The position numbers and the translations under genes are program-made. Below are positions 52,399-63,808 of a stretch of DNA of 64,000 nucleotides, in pieces. Positions within the stretch are counted from its first letter, which is position 1, and every line of letters starts with the position of its first letter. Source of the DNA: Clostridium_AM tanneri (lineage in GTDB: Bacteria > Bacillota > Clostridia > Clostridiales > Clostridiaceae); contig NZ_JARUJP010000003.1 in assembly GCF_033659955.1 (NCBI RefSeq), positions 171,022 to 235,021 on the forward strand, given 5' to 3'. The notes below the pieces were generated by a model, which was not told where the DNA came from, ran no database searches, and was given only the letters and a program-made list of their open reading frames with translations.

Positions 52399-55300
52399 TT
52401 ATTGGAAGGCGTTATTTAGCCTCATTAAAAGCTCTAAGTCATTCTTTAAATAGCTGGATGCACTTAAATTTAAATTATAGTCTACGTTTTCGCCTAAGTC
52501 AGCGCATCTTGGGATAGTAAATACTTGACCTAGGGAATGTAAGTTTAGGTTTTTTTCATGTATCACATGGTATTCATCCTCTATAACCTTTAGTATATCA
52601 ATGGCATTTTCTATACAGGTTTTAGATAAATTGTATATTGCCGACTTAGAAGCATTTCTTATAAAGGATGGATAAGTATAAGGCAAAATTAAATTAATAG
52701 AAGGCAGCAAGTTACGTTCAGGGTAAGCACCACGCCATATAGCGTCTCCCCCTATAAAGGGATATAAGGAATTCTCATTAAACCATATTTTCAGTCTTGG
52801 AATAAAATACACTGCATCTACGTTTCTGTTTTGCATATCCATTAAATCTTTTCCTCGTCCTGAAAGAACTCCAACTATTATCTTTTGTATCTTTACATTT
52901 TCATTTTTTAAAATAGGGTCTAAGGCCTTTATTCTATAGCCTTTATGAAGAAGATTATCTACAAGTATAACCGGTCGCCTAAAGGAATTTATCATTCTAA
53001 CCTGGGTTTTCAAATCTAGATAATGAGGAAACTCAGCAATTTTAAACTTCTTCATATCAGGATAAAACAATTTTTCTGTATGCAGTGCTTTAGTAACAGT
53101 GTTAGGTATTACATACCTATCAAGTATATCTCCGTAAGGTACACACATAGCGTTGCCTAGTTTCTTTGGCTCTGAGGTTTCTGTAGGTACTTTATTTTCA
53201 CTGCATATTTTTCTTATCATTGATTGGTAAACAAAGTTTACATCAAAGGATAAAATCAATTCACCGGGATAAAGCTTTGTCAACGCTTCTAAAAGCTTTC
53301 TTCTGGAATTACCTAAAACCATTTTCACCCTAGGATCACTTCTAAAAGGCTCTTTAATAATATTTTGTATGTCTAAATTTAATATGCAAGGAGTACTCAT
53401 GTTAACAGCATAAACGGGAGTGGTTTCATCACAAAAGGGTACTTTTACAAAGCCATGAAGCGTCAATGAGTTATAGATTGCTTCTGAATTATAGCTACTG
53501 CCCAAAAGATTTCTATAGATAGCATACTCATAGTCCTTAGACACGCAAAGGGATAGAGTTTCATTTAAAAGCAGTTCCTCATATTCTTTAGCTTTATCTA
53601 CATTTTTTACGTAAATACCGTCAATTAAAATTATCCTTCCAACACTGTTTTCACGGATATACTGTGAAACAGAGGAGTTTTTAAACTCATCGTAGAGCAT
53701 AGAGGAACGTATCCAGTGGCAAACAGAGAAACCTAAAATTTGATTGTTAATTGCATTCTTTAAAAATACTATCCTTGGAGATGGTTTTAAAGATATTTCT
53801 TTTAAAGTCCTTTTAAAGCTATTACTTAGTTCAGGAAGCAGCGTTGTGATTTTATCTACTGTATCTTCCGTAAAGTCTTCTGCAATCTCAATGTCAAGAG
53901 ATAAAGATTTAATTGTATATTTATCCTGAGCTTCCCTTTGATAAAAACCATTTTCATAGATATATTGTTGAGACATAGGGTCTATGAGACTAGAAATGTC
54001 TCTGTTATCATCAATATAACTCCTTATCTGGGTAGAGCTTATTTCTGAATATCTAGAGGATAGAGTTAATACTAAAACATCTCCATCTATATTTTTAACA
54101 GAAGTTTCAAACTTTTTATTCTTACCTCTTTCAAAAACTATATGAGAGAAGCTGTGAATAGAGTTTTCACTCTTAACCATTGTGTAGCTGGAGGCGTTAG
54201 CTACCACGTCACTGCCTACTGCAATATATACTTCAGAATTTGGAAAGCTCTCTCTTAAGCATTTCAAGTCCTCTACATTTGCTATATTTATGGGATATAT
54301 GTCTGGGTATATATATATATTAAGTTCATCGGAAATAGACATATTTACTATATTTCTCCTAAGAAGACTTGGCAGAGTTTTTTTGGACCAGGAAAATTCA
54401 TCTACTGCCAAGTAGACTTCAAAGCCAAGACTTTCTACATATTTTGCAATTTGCTTATGGCTTAAGGAGAAAGGATCAAAGGTTCCAGGGAAGAAGGCTA
54501 TTTTAGAAGGCACTTCTATATTGATATCACCATGGAAAAACATAAAATCAGAAATAAACCTATAAAAATAATTTAAGCTAGCAGATCTTGTGAGAAATAA
54601 AAGCTCTTCATTATCGTTAGCTGTAATAAGGGTGAGTACTTTTTTGGCTATTAGTTTAAAGATAAATTCCTTTCTATCTAAGTTTAAATTAGATACACCA
54701 AATATATCCTTTCCTATTACGCTAAAGGCAGACTGCTTCACTTGAGATTCATAGTTTCCAAGGCCATTTAAGAGGATGCCTAACATCTTCTTAAGTCTGC
54801 TTAAATAAGATGTTTCACTTTCCTCAAACCTAGTGCTATAGCATTCATAATTAGATAGAGTAATTCCTATAGTTTTAAGAATTAAAGACTTTAGGTTTAT
54901 ATTTGAGGTTTTGATTTTTAGTATACAATCGTCAATAACTTCATCTAGCTCTTTAGGCTGAAGCCATAAAATTGACTGGCCGGCGTATCTTGGAATATAC
55001 TCTGTAAATTTGTTTCCTTCAATTTCAAGAGCTCTCATTAATTCTACCGCTACCTCATTTCTCTCTGCTAAGGTAAGCTGAGGCATTAACTCCAAAACAG
55101 CACTGCCAGCTCTGTTTCTGACACTTTCTACAGCACTTACTTTTAGCAAGTTGCAAAAGTGAATAGTAGTATGAAGTCTACTGGACTGATGATTATGGTA
55201 TGCATCGTCTAAAAGCAGTTCTATCTGGTTCCTTTTTCTTATCCAGTCTGTTGCAGTTTTTAAATTACTTAAGTATATATCTGAAACGGTCTTTTTAGTT

Positions 55301-57258
55301 AGCTGGCAATAATGTTTAAAGGCGTCTACATTTATAGCTATATCTAAGGCAGTATTAATCTTAAGTAGCAAAAGGTTTTCTGCAGGTATTTTACTTTTTG
55401 AAGTAATTAAGGCAAAGTGATCTTTAAGTTTTTCTATGAACTCATGGTTACTAGGAAGCTTATTAATTATCAATAAGGTAGTTTCCAAAGCTTGCAATCT
55501 CAATATACTGCTTCGTTTCTTCAGTCTAGAAAAAACATAAGTAAAAATTAACTGGAGGTTATCTTCATAAGGCTCTAGTGGTACATACTTAGCAGTTTCT
55601 AGTAAAAATAGTTCACAATCAGTAGTTTTATAACTTTCATTACTATAATAATCTATAACTGCATCCCTATAGTATTTTACATAGGAGCTTTTGCTGCTAT
55701 TAAATAGAGAATTTACCATTATACTAATGCTGTATCCTATATTAAACCTATGGGAAGGAATAACTTTATGTCCAGGACACAGCATAAGGTTAAAGTATTC
55801 CTTTAGTAGATCTAAGCTATTTGCATCAGGAGAAGGAAGTTTAACGTTTTCCGGAATTTCCTTTCTGTAATCTTCATCATAAATAGCAATTAGGTTTCCG
55901 ATAAGCTCCGCACAGTGCCTTCTTATGTCGTCTTCAGTATGAGTTAAATTTTCGTACAAGAACTTAATAGTTTGAAGTTTTTGCTGCTGGGTTAGATAAG
56001 TGGAGTACTCTTGAAAAATCCTAATATATTCTCTTAGGTTTTTCCAATCGGTTTCACTTCTTGCTTGCTCTAGTATAGATTCAAGAGAATATTCATCACG
56101 TAGCTGATACATTACATTAATATTGTGTTTTATAGAAAGAAATTTTAAGTTTTTAACTATATCATTACCCTGTAATAAAGTGTAGTTTCGTTTAGCTTTT
56201 TTTATAAGATTAAATTTAATTTTAGGTTCTACATCTACCCCAAGGTCCAAGAGAAAGTTTTCAAAATCCTTTAATTTGGCGTATACCCTTTTGTATCTGT
56301 TAGACTTTTTAGTATCTACATTTTCAAGTTTATTTAGGATAACATAAAAGGAATCCTCTAGAGAAAAAAGTTTCATCTCAGCAATTCCATTTACAGTTTC
56401 GTTTTTTACTCTAAAGTCAGAATAAATCAAAAGTAAGGATTCTATAGATAGGTTTTCAAGCTCTAAATCCCAGGTAGAGTGATTTAATGCAATATTTCTA
56501 ATATAGTTTATACCGCACTTTTGGAACCATTGGTCAGTGTAATAGTAGTGAAGATGAGGAACTCTTTTAAGCTCAGCACCTTTACAGCCATATTTTCCTA
56601 TATCATGTCCTGCTGCCGCACCAGAAACTCTCCCGAGGTCCACAGGAAGCTTTAGAAGTTTTAGCTGTCTAGCTAGAAACAGTGATAAATAGTGAACACC
56701 GCATACATGGTCTAAGGTGTTATAGCCTGTTAACTCTCCGTTAATTTTCATCATTTCATAGGTGTAGTTATCATAAAAGGCCTTTATGAATCTTCTATAT
56801 TCATCGGGATGTTCTAACTCATTTTCTTCCTCTAAGGATAGAAAATTCATTGGATAGCGGCTTTGCCAGCTTTCATCCCAAGAATTTTTCTGAGCCTCGC
56901 ATAATACTCGAAATATTCTAAGATAAAGTTCACAGGGACCCTTTAAGTTATCCTTAAGTTCTATAGAAGTTGTTTCAGGAAAATTTTTATTAAGTACATA
57001 TTGATATATATAGTTAAGCCAGTTATCAGGGGCTTCATTTTTGGCTAGCTCATCTAGCAATTCTTTGCATAGAACTAAGGTCCTTTCTCCAGAAAAGTCC
57101 TTATCCTCTAAAAGTAGCTTTAGATTATCTGTAAACTCTTTATTTCTAATGTAGTTATCTATTAGTTTTTTTTCTATTCCCCATTTTTGGAGCCACTTTA
57201 TACTGGTTAGTCTTCTTATTATTTTGTTGTAGATTTCAACAAAGGATAATGTGTTCAT
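52399..57258 (-). CDS. Giant five-region protein: HD - helical repeats - nucleotidylyltransferase - GNAT-like - PRTase-like
   Basis: A 1619-aa protein starting at ATG 57258 after AAGGAGG. Regions: an HD hydrolase at about 180-290 (H184, H218-D219 in AAGHDIGKYG, H260, D281); a long alpha-helical, HEAT-like stretch at about 320-900; a NadD/cytidylyltransferase-type domain at about 920-1085 (GTFDPFSLSH, a degenerate HxGH, and SSTQIR); an acetyltransferase-like part at about 1110-1300 ('ILIDGIYVKN', 'LHGFVKVPF'); and a phosphoribosyltransferase-like end (PVILVDNLLHKG near 1430). No membrane segment. First gene of an operon with dehydrogenase-like and flavin-reductase-like partners. The combination suggests nucleotide or dinucleotide-cofactor chemistry; the product is unknown. 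Confidence 0.7.
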   Translation of the reverse strand: MNTLSFVEIYNKIIRRLTSIKWLQKWGIEKKLIDNYIRNKEFTDNLKLLLEDKDFSGERTLVLCKELLDELAKNEAPDNWLNYIYQYVLNKNFPETTSIELKDNLKGPCELYLRIFRVLCEAQKNSWDESWQSRYPMNFLSLEEENELEHPDEYRRFIKAFYDNYTYEMMKINGELTGYNTLDHVCGVHYLSLFLARQLKLLKLPVDLGRVSGAAAGHDIGKYGCKGAELKRVPHLHYYYTDQWFQKCGINYIRNIALNHSTWDLELENLSIESLLLIYSDFRVKNETVNGIAEMKLFSLEDSFYVILNKLENVDTKKSNRYKRVYAKLKDFENFLLDLGVDVEPKIKFNLIKKAKRNYTLLQGNDIVKNLKFLSIKHNINVMYQLRDEYSLESILEQARSETDWKNLREYIRIFQEYSTYLTQQQKLQTIKFLYENLTHTEDDIRRHCAELIGNLIAIYDEDYRKEIPENVKLPSPDANSLDLLKEYFNLMLCPGHKVIPSHRFNIGYSISIMVNSLFNSSKSSYVKYYRDAVIDYYSNESYKTTDCELFLLETAKYVPLEPYEDNLQLIFTYVFSRLKKRSSILRLQALETTLLIINKLPSNHEFIEKLKDHFALITSKSKIPAENLLLLKINTALDIAINVDAFKHYCQLTKKTVSDIYLSNLKTATDWIRKRNQIELLLDDAYHNHQSSRLHTTIHFCNLLKVSAVESVRNRAGSAVLELMPQLTLAERNEVAVELMRALEIEGNKFTEYIPRYAGQSILWLQPKELDEVIDDCILKIKTSNINLKSLILKTIGITLSNYECYSTRFEESETSYLSRLKKMLGILLNGLGNYESQVKQSAFSVIGKDIFGVSNLNLDRKEFIFKLIAKKVLTLITANDNEELLFLTRSASLNYFYRFISDFMFFHGDINIEVPSKIAFFPGTFDPFSLSHKQIAKYVESLGFEVYLAVDEFSWSKKTLPSLLRRNIVNMSISDELNIYIYPDIYPINIANVEDLKCLRESFPNSEVYIAVGSDVVANASSYTMVKSENSIHSFSHIVFERGKNKKFETSVKNIDGDVLVLTLSSRYSEISSTQIRSYIDDNRDISSLIDPMSQQYIYENGFYQREAQDKYTIKSLSLDIEIAEDFTEDTVDKITTLLPELSNSFKRTLKEISLKPSPRIVFLKNAINNQILGFSVCHWIRSSMLYDEFKNSSVSQYIRENSVGRIILIDGIYVKNVDKAKEYEELLLNETLSLCVSKDYEYAIYRNLLGSSYNSEAIYNSLTLHGFVKVPFCDETTPVYAVNMSTPCILNLDIQNIIKEPFRSDPRVKMVLGNSRRKLLEALTKLYPGELILSFDVNFVYQSMIRKICSENKVPTETSEPKKLGNAMCVPYGDILDRYVIPNTVTKALHTEKLFYPDMKKFKIAEFPHYLDLKTQVRMINSFRRPVILVDNLLHKGYRIKALDPILKNENVKIQKIIVGVLSGRGKDLMDMQNRNVDAVYFIPRLKIWFNENSLYPFIGGDAIWRGAYPERNLLPSINLILPYTYPSFIRNASKSAIYNLSKTCIENAIDILKVIEDEYHVIHEKNLNLHSLGQVFTIPRCADLGENVDYNLNLSASSYLKNDLELLMRLNNAFQ

Positions 57259-57492
57259 TTTAGCCTCCTTAAACATGTGGTTTACAGAAAATTATAAACT
57301 TTTACAGTAGATTTTAAAAGGGTATAAAGGAAAAAAATACAAATATATTTTTTGCTAACATGGAAAAGATGAAGAAAATAATGATGTGTTTGAAAATAAG
57401 GAGAATGACATTAAAATTAAGATTGCTAAAAAGGTTAAGAATTAAGAAATTAGTAACTATAAAGAAAGATAAATACGAAATATCTTGGGGTA

Positions 57493-59028
57493 TTGACAAA
57501 TCATCAAATTCAGATATTTACTTTTAATTTGAGTGTAAAAAACTTAGTCCCAAAGCTTCAACAGGATTATTCAATAATATTTTACGATGAAAAAGATTCA
57601 TCAATTGCTGTATTTAAGATTGACCCTCCATTTATGTATGATGGAAATGGAGAGATAAATAGAGAAGTTACAGTAACTCTTGCTCAGGAAAAGAAAAATT
57701 ATGTATTATCATGGATTCCTAATAATGGTTGGTTAAATAGTAAAAATAGAAAGTACCCAATTATAATTGACCCTTCTATTGGTACATCTCTAGAGGTTAA
57801 AAGCATTGAAGATACCTTTATAGGTTCAGGCATAGCAAGTGAGCCAAGAAAGTATGCAGACCGTCTCGGAGTTGGTAAAGGAATTTATTCAGGAACCACT
57901 AGAAGTCTTATAAAATTTACACTGCCAAGTGAGCTAACAACCGGTGATATGATTACTAACGCTGCTCTTTATCTAAATTTACTTACTACCAATTATGAAT
58001 CACAACAAATTAATGTGCATAAGATAACAACTCCTTGGAGTTCAGATTCTGCTACTTGGAATAATAAACCTTCTTATGAAGAGAATATTTCAGATTATAA
58101 ATTTATACAGGGAGAAGAAGGAGCATTATTTGACTGGGATATAACTGAAATGGTAAAAGAGTGGAGTAGTACAGGTAATAACTATGGGGTGTTGTTAAAA
58201 AATAGTGATGAAAATATAGGTTATAACGAGTTTATTTCCTCAGATTCAACTGAATTGTATATGAAGGGCAGACCGAGGATAAGAATAGAATACGTTAATA
58301 GTTCAGGTTTAGAAAATTACTGGACTTACCACAGCCAGGATTTAGGAAGAGCTGGCACAGGCTATGTTAATGATTTTAATGGGAATGTGATATTTATTCA
58401 TAATGATTTAACTATGACAGGTAGCAGGATGCCTCTTACTTTAAATCACGTATATAACAGTAATGATAGAAGTATTACAAGTAACTATGGTTATGGATGG
58501 AGATTAAACCTAAGTCAAAGAGTAGAACCTAAGACTATTGGAGGCAATCAATGGTATGTATATACAGATGAAGACGGAACTAAACATTATTATTACTATG
58601 AAAGTTCATCGGGAACTTATAAACAGTATATGGGTACAGACTTAACTTTTACTAAGGGATCAGATGGAAGCTATACTATAAAAGATAAAGATGGAGGAGT
58701 TCTTGAGTTTGTACCTGGAGGATATCTATATAAAATTAAAGATAAAAACGGAAATTCTATAACTCTCAGCTATGATGGAATTATATTAAAGAAAATTACT
58801 GATGGAGCTGGAAGAGTAACAATTTTAGATGTATTAAGCAATGGATATCTTGTAGGTATAATAGAACCGGATGGTAGTAGAACAAGCTTTGCCTATAACG
58901 GAGCACAGTTATCTCAAATTACCTATCCAGATGGAAACTATACTATTTTCACTTATGATAATAGTAATAATCTTACAAATGTAAGAAACTATGATAAGTA
59001 TAATGTAACCTATAATTATAACACGTAA
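57493..59028 (+). pseudogene. RHS gene fragment 1: DNRLRE domain and first YD repeats
   Basis: A 511-codon open stretch without its own ribosome site. It holds a DNRLRE domain ('DTFIGSG', 'RSLIKFTLPS', 'WSSDSATWNNKPS', 'WDITEMVKEW'; about residues 105-270), a DUF6531-like RHS entry module ('NYGYGWRLNLSQRV') and YD repeats ('EFVPGGYLYKIKDKNGN'). It ends at the internal TAA at 59026. Confidence 0.8.
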
Positions 59029-62000
59029 CCGCCTTACAGAGTAAAACAAATACAAGAAATTGGAACAGATGGAGCATTAGGAGGAAATTTAAGTATTGAC
59101 TATAGGTATAATACAAGTACTTTCACTACTATTTTTCCTGATGGAAGAAGGAGAAATAGTATATACCAATTTAATGATTACGGAAATACCATAAGTATAA
59201 GAGATGAGGATGGCAGTGCAGAATACTATAAATATATGACAGGAAACCTTTCAAATAAGCTTTCATTAGCTTCAAAACCTCAAAAGTTTAGTAAAAACTA
59301 CTTAAAAAATCACAATGTAGAACTTCAAAATTTAGATTGGGGATTGGATTCATGGGGAATTCCTGATGAGCAAATAAGTACTGTAGGTTCAGGTATTATT
59401 ACTACTGAAGCATCTTATATGGGAAGAAGCAGCTTAAAAATTAATAGAATTGCTGCTGGAGCAAATAGATTGTTTTATAGCCAAGGACTTAGTCTACCAA
59501 AGGGAAAAAGTTACGTTTTTTCAGCATACGTTAAAACTGTAGATATAAAGAATGAAAGAGGTAAGGGTGCAGCAATTTTTGTTAACTACTATGATAGCAG
59601 TAATATCGTACAAACTGTTGAATCAAGAATGATTCAAGGAACAAGTAACTGGACGAGATATGAAGTTAAATTCACCCTTCCAGATAATGCAGCATCAAAT
59701 ACTGTATATGCAAGAGCAGGAATCATAGAAGAAATGGGAACTGCCTATTTTGATTGTTTTCAGCTAGAGGAAGGCACTATAGCAAATAGATACAACTTAG
59801 TGGAAAATGCAGATTTATCCTATGGGGATACCATGCCTATTTATTGGACTAGAGATCCACAGTCAGACCAATATGATAAAGTTATTGATATTGATGGTAA
59901 AAGAGCCTACAGAATATTTGGAGCTTCCAGAAACTCCAAGTATCTGGCACAAAGCATTAATGTTTCAGGAAAAAAAGGAGACAGTTTTGTAGTTTCCGCT
60001 TGGGCTAAAGGTGAGTCTGTGCCTTTAATTGAAGGAAGACGTTTTTCACTGGAAGTAGGAATGGAGAAGGCAGATAAGTCTCTTGACTGGTACTTGGTTT
60101 CTTTTAATGAAGATTCAACAGATTGGCAGTATGTATCAGAGAAAATAGTAGCTAAAAATGATTATGTAAGAATAATCATATATGGAGAATACTACAATAA
60201 TGCAAATGCAGCTTACTTTACCAATTTTCAAATATACAAAGAAGAGTTTGGAGTAAGCTATGTTTATGATGAAAATGGAAATGTAATATCAGTTGTAGAT
60301 TTAGCAAAAAAGGAATCTAAATTTGAATATCAAAATAATGACTTGGTTAAAGCTATAAACCCATCCGGTGGAAAGTTTGAATACAAATATGATAAAAATC
60401 GTAATATAGAGAAGGCAACTTCGGCGGAGAATGTAGTATATTCCTTTACCTATGACAGCTATGGAAATCCTTTAACTTCAACAGTTAGCAGTATAACAGA
60501 TGCTAATTCATCATTTATAAAGTCTACAGCTAATTATAGTATAAGCGGAAACTACATGAAGGTAATTACAGATGAGAGAGGAGATTCTGTAATTAATCAT
60601 TATGATGAAACGAAAGGCTTGTTAACAGGAACCACTGATGGAAAAGGAAGTAAGACATCTTATCAATACGATAATATGAACAGGCTAGTTAACGCTTCTA
60701 AAATACTTGAGGCTTCTGACAGTAAAAATGTTGAAAGGTTTCCGTTGATATCAAATACTATAGGAAGTAAAGGAACAAAAACTGTAACTGAAAATGCGGT
60801 ATTTGATAAAGATAGCAGTGGTAAATCAGCTTTTGCAGCTTTTGATACTGGTACAAATCTACTTGTAAACTCATCCTTTGAAGGTACAGGCGGAACTGGA
60901 TCTACTAGCTCTTGGGCATTAGAGGATTGGGATAACTCTACAGGACGATGGAGATTAGTGTATGACGGAGTAAATGGCAGTTACTGCTTAGAAAGTTACG
61001 ACTCAGATGGTGTTGTAAATGGAAGTGCTACAAATTCTGTAGCTTATCAATTTGTAAATTTACCTTCTGCTCTTTCAGCTCCAAAGGTTTATACTTTGAG
61101 TGCATATGCTAAAAGAATAGGTACGGAAAATCCAGAGCTTGGAGTTCAATGCTTTGATGCAGCTGGTAAATTGATAGCTGGAACTTATCAGAACTACGTA
61201 AAAGCAATACCAGAAAATCAATGGGTAAGAATAAGCCAAACCTTCACCTTTCCAGCAGGTACAAGAAGCTTTTTTGTCATACTGAGAACCCATGTAAAAG
61301 ATAATAACAAAGTTAGATTTGATGCAGTACAAATGGAGGAAAACAGTATATTTACTCCATATACTTTAAGTAATCGTGGAAATTCAAAATTATACTATGA
61401 TCTAGGTGTAGATAAAAAATCTGGAACAATGGCAGTGTGGTTTAATACAAAAGGCAGCGGAACTAGAATAATTTTTTCTAATGAAGGCAGTGGAGTATTA
61501 TTTAATTTATATATAAACGATGGAAATAAGATTATTTTAAGTTCAATAGATAAGAGTAATGTTTTTAGAAATATAATTACAGCAAGTGATATAACTATAT
61601 TAAATAACACATGGTATTTTGTAGCACTAAGATGGCAGTGGGTAGCAGATGAGACAACTCACAGCAGTGTATTAAACTGTACTTTATATATAAATGACAG
61701 AGTTTATACTGGAAGTACAACGGACTTTAAAGACTTTACTGGAGTAATAACAGCAGTTGGAAGTAATGTATATGGATTATACCAATTAAATGGATTTTTA
61801 GAAGGTTTCTCTTATTCAAGAAATCCTTTAAGTAATGATGATATACAGGATCTCTACACCAGAACTTTGCAGGATGATAGGATTACAACAGTAGCAAACA
61901 GTTACACTTATGAAAGTGACAGAATAAAAACCATATCCCATAATGGATTTAGTTATAAATTTGAGTATGACAGCTTTGGAAATAATAATAGAGTTTTAGT

Positions 62001-63780
62001 AGAAAATCAGCCTTTAATAACAAATAATTTTGAACCTATTACAGGGAATTTACTAAGCTCAATTTATGGAAATAATCAGAAAGTCAGCATGGTATATGAT
62101 GAGTTAGACAGAATTATCAGCAGAAAGTTTAACGAGAAAGAGAGATATACCTATCAGTATGACAGCAGTGGAAACCTAGGATATCATGAAGATAAAATAA
62201 ATAACAGAAGCTATAGGTATGTCTATGATTTATCAGATAGATTAGTTAGAGTTGAAGAAGCTGCTACTAATGATATAAATTATATAAGATTAGGCTATGA
62301 TAGCAATAATAATGAAAACAGGATAACTCAAAAAGTAGGCGGAGCCTTGTATGAAACAAAGTATGAATATGATAAGGATAACAAGCAGAGATTAATTTTT
62401 TATGGAGAACCTTCAGAAAGTGATGAGAGAATAGAATACTTTAGGTTAAATGGCAGTACATTAAGCAGTAAAGGAAGGGTTCCGATTCCTGATATACAAA
62501 CACCAGTATTCCAAAGAGATGAAAGTGGTAAAAACGCACTTGCTGCTTATAGTGGAACAAAGGTTGTTTATGATTTAGGTATAAATAAATCAGCTGGAAC
62601 AGTAACCGCTTGGATAAACACCAGTGGAACAGGTTCAAGAATGATAATTGGAAACGAAGGAAGTTCCCAGTTATTTAATCTTTATGTGGATGAAAACAAT
62701 AAAGTTAACCTTGCAGTGTTAAATAGTGCAGGTGTATTCACAAATGTTATAACTACAGAAGAAACTATAACTCCAGATAACTGGGAATTTGTTGCCCTTC
62801 AATGGTTTTTTGACAGTAGTAGTGGAGTTTTAAAATGTACTTTATATTTAAATAGTAAGCCTTATACAGCAAATGTAACAAGCTTCAAGGATTTCACAGG
62901 AGCGAAAACCGCAGTAGGAAGTAATCCAAAGGGTGGTTATAATTTAAATGGGTTGATTAGAAATTTCACCTATGCGCCAACATCAATAATAAGTGAAAGC
63001 TCTATACTTGCAATGTATCATAGAAGCAAAGTAGAGTATAGCCATGACAGCATTGGCAGGTTGTCTGAAAAAATAGTAAATGCAGGGCTTAACAGCTATG
63101 GAACTTCCTATGAATATGTTAAGGGAATCAGCCAAGGGTCAACAACAAATAAGCTTAAATCAATAAGAAACAAAAATATTAAAATAGAGTATGAATATGA
63201 TGCCAACGGAAATATAACTAAAATTATTGATGCTGGAAAAGTTATAGAGTATCAATATAATGAACTAAATGAATTAGTAAAAGAAAAAAATGGAGTAACT
63301 CAGAAAACTATAGATTACCTCTACGATTCAGGGGGAAATATACTACAAAGGATTGAAACACCTTTATCTGGAACAACATCAGTAACTACAGGAAGCTATA
63401 AGTATGATCCTATATGGAAGGATAAACTGACACATTATAATGGAATAGCAATAACCTATGATGAGATTGGAAATCCAGTAACTTACGGAATTAACAACTA
63501 TACATGGGAAGAAGGAAGAAGGCTAAAATCAATAACTCCTATATCAGGTACTGGAAACAATATTACCTTTAAATACAATGATTCAGGAATCAGAACTGAA
63601 AAGAATGTAAATGGAATTGTTACAAAATATTATCTAATAGGAGATAAAGTAACTTTTGAAGATAATGGTTCAGATAGGATATACTATACCTATGATAGTG
63701 AAGACGACCTGATAAGCATGAATTTAAACGGAACTGATAAGCAGAGAGCCCAAATCTCCGATTTGGTGCGAATCGCTTAG
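59029..63780 (+). pseudogene. RHS gene fragment 2: CBM-like, LamG-like and YD-repeat core
   Basis: It continues the same frame after the TAA (first internal ATG at 59236). Order: YD repeats; two carbohydrate-binding-like jelly-roll domains near 59330-60250 ('KSYVFSAYVKTVD', 'DSFVVSAWAKGE'); YD repeats; a third such domain near 60860-61370; a LamG-like domain near 61390-61860; YD repeats; a second LamG-like domain near 62510-63020; then the RHS core to 63735. The last codons (DKQRAQISDLVRIA) come from the inserted segment, not from RHS. Confidence 0.8.
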
Positions 63781-63808
63781 CTCTACAGCTTTGCTGTAGA
63801 GCTTCCTT
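63738..63808 (+). mobile_element. Structured insertion of about 70 bp inside the RHS gene
   Basis: RHS coding sequence is continuous on both sides (NLNGTE / YYIRNGQGD) but separated by about 70 bp and one frame. The insert folds into CCAAATC-TCC-GATTTGG, a short GCG..CGC turn and an 11-bp hairpin AGCTCTACAGC-TTT-GCTGTAGAGCT, with AAGC / GCTT near its ends. No coding capacity. It is probably a small palindromic mobile repeat. Confidence 0.6.

Noticed and set aside
57314..57499. 61-aa hydrophobic minus-strand frame upstream of the giant gene
   Set aside because: Opposite the decayed RHS 5' end; AT-rich phenylalanine/isoleucine-rich shadow without a ribosome site.
63738..63808. Degenerate tRNA gene
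   Set aside because: End complementarity and hairpins suggest a cloverleaf, but there is no T-loop TTCGA motif, no 7-bp acceptor stem and no CCA end.
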